DNA from: a cyanobacterium PCC 7702
GTDB lineage: Bacteria > Cyanobacteriota > Cyanobacteriia > Cyanobacteriales > Nostocaceae
Length of the DNA stretch: 64,000 nt
Reading direction: 5' to 3'
NCBI GenBank assembly: GCA_000332255.1
Contig: KB235926.1
Coordinates: forward strand, 443,193-507,192
The notes beneath the pieces were generated by a model. That model had not been told where the DNA came from. It did no database searches and saw nothing but the letters and a program-made list of their open reading frames with translations. The translations under genes and the position numbers were made by a program. Of the stretch, positions 62,157-64,000 are shown in pieces. Positions within the stretch are counted from its first letter, which is position 1. Every line of letters begins with the position of its first letter.

Positions 62157-62912
62157 ATGGACGCATACCATCAACAAGCCTATCGTCGAGATAACTTCAA
62201 GGATAGCGCTTTGGGACTAGTCTCCACCCGCAGCTTTCCAGCAATAGTTGGTACGGCAGATATGATGCTCAAATCGGCGGGAGTTCACCTGATCGGATAC
62301 GAAAAAATTGGCAGCGGTCACTGTACTGCGATTGTTCGCGGAGCGATCGCTGATGTCCGCCTTGCCGTAGAAGCTGGTGAGCAAACTGCCAAGCAATTCG
62401 ACCAGTACGTTTCTAGCTTGGTAATTCCCCGCCCTTTCCCCAATCTCGACGCCGTACTTCCCATTACTAGCCGCCTCAGCAACCTTGCTGAAAATAGCAG
62501 CCACAGTCGCTTAAGCAACCAAGCAGTCGGTTTAGTGGAAACACGGGGTTTTCCAGCTATGGTAGGAGCTGCCGACGCCATGCTCAAAGCTGCTGATGTC
62601 CAGCTAGCAGCGTATGAAAAAATCGGCGCTGGATTGTGTACGGCCATTATTCGCGGTTCCGTAGCAAATGTTGCAGTGGCAGTGGAAGCAGGAATGTACG
62701 AGGCAGAACGCATTGGAGAATTAAACGCTGTCATGGTTATTCCCAGACCGCTGGATGAATTAGAGCAAACCTTGCCAGTCGCTAGTTGTTGGATTGAAAA
62801 ACGTCAACCTTTAAAGGTACCGATCAACCTCAAACAACCAGTCCTGGAAACAGAATTAATCGAATTGCCAGACCTATCCATGTTACCCACAAAAGTCACA
62901 GAAGAGTCCTAA
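62157..62912 (+). CDS. ccmO: Carboxysome shell protein CcmO, tandem BMC domains
   Basis: A 251-residue protein with two BMC domains, which forms pseudohexameric trimers needed to join shell facets. Domain one is at about residues 17-105 ([44 protein letters not shown]), domain two at about 123-210 (VGLVETRGFPAMVGAADAMLKAADVQLAAYEKIGAGLCTAIIRG). The two differ more from each other than CcmK1 does from CcmK2. The C-terminal 40 residues are a variable tail. GGAG stands eight bases before the ATG. It is the last structural gene of the operon. Confidence 0.96.
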   Translation: MDAYHQQAYRRDNFKDSALGLVSTRSFPAIVGTADMMLKSAGVHLIGYEKIGSGHCTAIVRGAIADVRLAVEAGEQTAKQFDQYVSSLVIPRPFPNLDAVLPITSRLSNLAENSSHSRLSNQAVGLVETRGFPAMVGAADAMLKAADVQLAAYEKIGAGLCTAIIRGSVANVAVAVEAGMYEAERIGELNAVMVIPRPLDELEQTLPVASCWIEKRQPLKVPINLKQPVLETELIELPDLSMLPTKVTEES

Positions 62913-63371
62913 AATTAGCCGCCGGGAAAAACGTTGTACACACCCAGTGGCTCGCGAGGTTAGCATGACGTTAGCTGATATCCCCAAAAAATGCCTTTCA
63001 GGTGTGCAACGTTGGTTGGAAGGCATCTTACGCTTTGCTTGTTGTTCTGATAATAGCTTGTCGTCTCTATAAATAAAATACCTATTCACCAATGAAACCC
63101 ATAGAATAATACTTATACTCTTAATTCGTAACTTTTGCAAAAATTTGTCTACAGGAGTGACAAGTATTTTGTGATACTAGATTTAGAGTAGTTCTTAGTG
63201 CTGCCCCCTCCTTTGGCTCTCCACTGCATTAATTTGGGAAAATGCAGGCTGATCTTAACAGGTGCTCACTCAAAACTTAGAACTTGTCAAGAGAAAAAAG
63301 GGGTTTGACGCAAACAGACAGAACACTCAAGACTATATCCCAGTAAGTTGCCATCACACAGGAGCGTTACC
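62913..63371. other. Intergenic region between ccmO and the LysR gene
   Basis: About 460 bases. The left part holds competing hairpins (separate entry), which may end the ccm transcript. The right part is the upstream region of the LysR gene, including AGGAG at 63360-63364 as ribosome binding site. A minus-strand ORF at 62883-63140 overlaps ccmO antisense and has no coding character. LysR regulators often bind their own upstream region, but I could not single out an operator here. Confidence 0.5.
62930..63026 (+). terminator. Alternative hairpins after ccmO
   Basis: Arm A, AACGTTGTACACACC (62930-62944), is nearly complementary to arm B, GGTGTGCAACGTT (63001-63013). Arm B lies in the loop of a second hairpin formed by ATGCCTT (62991-62997) and AAGGCAT (63020-63026). 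The two pairings would interfere sterically, as in terminator/antiterminator pairs, or combine as a pseudoknot. A downstream T-run is weak (CTTACGCTTTGCTTGTTGTTC). Confidence 0.45.
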
Positions 63372-64000
63372 TTGAACCAAGCAACACTGCACCAGTTAAA
63401 AGTGTTTGAGGCCGCGGCCCGACACGGTAGTTTTACTCGTGCTGCTGAAGAACTTTTTCTGACCCAACCCACCGTTTCCATGCAGATCAAACAACTGACC
63501 AAATCAGTAGGATTGCCACTGTTTGAGCAGGTTGGCAAGCGTTTGTATCTCACAGAAGCAGGACGAGAATTGTATGCTACTTGTCGGCAAATTTTTGACA
63601 CTATAGCGCAATTTGAAATGAAAGTAGCAGATTTAAAAGGGCTAAAACAAGGCCAGTTGCGCCTGGCAGTGATCACCACAGCAAAATACTTTATACCGCG
63701 TTTGTTAGGACCGTTCTGCCAGCTTTATCCAGGCATTGAAATCTCCCTACAAGTTACAAATCACGAAGGCATTCTGGAACGCATGACAAACAACATGGAC
63801 GACTTGTATATCATGAGTCAAGTTCCAGAGCATTTAGACGTAAATTATCAGCAATTCCTTGAAAATCCCCTCGTGGTTTTGGCACCCATCAATCATATCT
63901 TGGCAGGTGAAAAAAATATCCCCCTACAACGCCTTGCCGAAGAACCATTTATTATGCGAGAACCTGGCTCGGGAACGCGGCGAGCCGTGCAGAGCTTGTT
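63372..64000 (+). CDS. LysR-family carbon regulator (CmpR/NdhR-like), 3' end missing
   Basis: A LysR-type transcription factor read from TTG 63372, which has AGGAG seven bases upstream; the gene runs off the right edge after 209 codons. The N-terminal winged helix-turn-helix is clear (LHQLKVFEAAARHGSFTRAAEELFLTQPTVSMQIKQLTKSVGLPLFEQVGKRLYLTEAG), followed by the first part of the effector domain (GQLRLAVITTAKYFIPRLLGPFCQLYPGIEISLQV). Its place after ccmO and opposite ndhF3-ndhD3-chpY suggests it is the CmpR/NdhR-type regulator that responds to 2-phosphoglycolate, 2-oxoglutarate or ribulose bisphosphate and controls carbon-uptake genes. Which of these cannot be told here. Confidence 0.88.
   Translation, partial: MNQATLHQLKVFEAAARHGSFTRAAEELFLTQPTVSMQIKQLTKSVGLPLFEQVGKRLYLTEAGRELYATCRQIFDTIAQFEMKVADLKGLKQGQLRLAVITTAKYFIPRLLGPFCQLYPGIEISLQVTNHEGILERMTNNMDDLYIMSQVPEHLDVNYQQFLENPLVVLAPINHILAGEKNIPLQRLAEEPFIMREPGSGTRRAVQSL

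Noticed and set aside
1-64000. tRNA, rRNA, CRISPR arrays, prophage or complete insertion sequences
   Set aside because: I looked through all spacers and found no cloverleaf, no repeat-spacer pattern, no transposase, integrase or phage structural gene.

Overview
The window looks like chromosomal DNA of a filamentous, probably heterocyst-forming or hormogonium-forming cyanobacterium. Supporting signs are oxygenic-photosynthesis genes (acsF, NDH-1 CO2-uptake genes, a complete beta-carboxysome shell operon), a split orange-carotenoid-protein pair, hormogonium-polysaccharide (hps) type genes, WD40-fused Ser/Thr kinases and many copies of the cyanobacterial HIP1 octamer GCGATCGC. The species cannot be fixed from the sequence alone.

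Layout. (1) 1-6.1 kb, + strand: an exopolysaccharide locus with two tandem HpsE-like glycosyltransferases (the first cut by the window edge), another GT2 enzyme, a type IV pseudopilin, a DUF2064 transferase, HpsJ, a 21-codon leader ORF and a WaaE-like GT2. (2) 6.4-11.6 kb, +: a housekeeping run of DUF502 protein, nusB, ftsY and a GAF-SpoIIE phosphatase. (3) 11.6-16.2 kb, -: a signalling group of one WD40 protein, one kinase-WD40 fusion and one plain kinase. (4) 16.3-22.2 kb, -: GH57 amylase, Nfu iron-sulfur scaffold, DUF3386 protein, GAF histidine kinase and two very small ORFs. (5) 22.3-28.7 kb: lepA, a methyltransferase-HIT fusion with an altered HIT active site, an FAD-Rieske oxidoreductase, an outer-membrane-like protein and acsF. 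(6) 29-31.7 kb: two tandem seven-bladed FG-GAP propeller proteins. (7) 32-40.5 kb: pepP, the hyuAB oxoprolinase pair and a CyRepA1-type plasmid replication initiator. (8) 40.8-44.6 kb: a membrane protein, the carotenoid pair (CTDH and helical carotenoid protein), queG and a HAD phosphatase. (9) 44.6-50.4 kb: a small pseudogene, a MacAB-like efflux operon, a TPR protein and a response regulator. (10) 50.7-53.2 kb: a GyrA/ParC-family subunit without a GyrA box. (11) 53.2-64 kb: an inorganic-carbon supercluster. ndhF3-ndhD3-chpY runs leftwards, divergent from ccmK2-ccmK1-ccmL-ccmM-ccmN-ccmO, followed by a LysR regulator cut by the right edge.

How the genes work together. Region 11 is a coherent CO2-concentrating module: the NDH-1MS complex hydrates CO2 to bicarbonate, the carboxysome shell and CcmM/CcmN assemble Rubisco, and the flanking LysR protein probably senses carbon status. 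Its RNA-level signals are unusually readable: an internal Shine-Dalgarno plus GTG for the short CcmM isoform, a hairpin between ccmK2 and ccmK1, and competing hairpins after ccmO. The carotenoid pair is a two-piece counterpart of OCP, with an intrinsic terminator between the pieces.

No tRNA, rRNA, CRISPR array, complete insertion sequence or prophage was recognised. The least ordinary items are the chromosomal CyRepA1-like initiator, the HIT domain with Ser at the catalytic His position, the topoisomerase lacking a GyrA box, a dispersed repeat apparently absorbed in frame into ndhD3, and the unannotated leader ORF.
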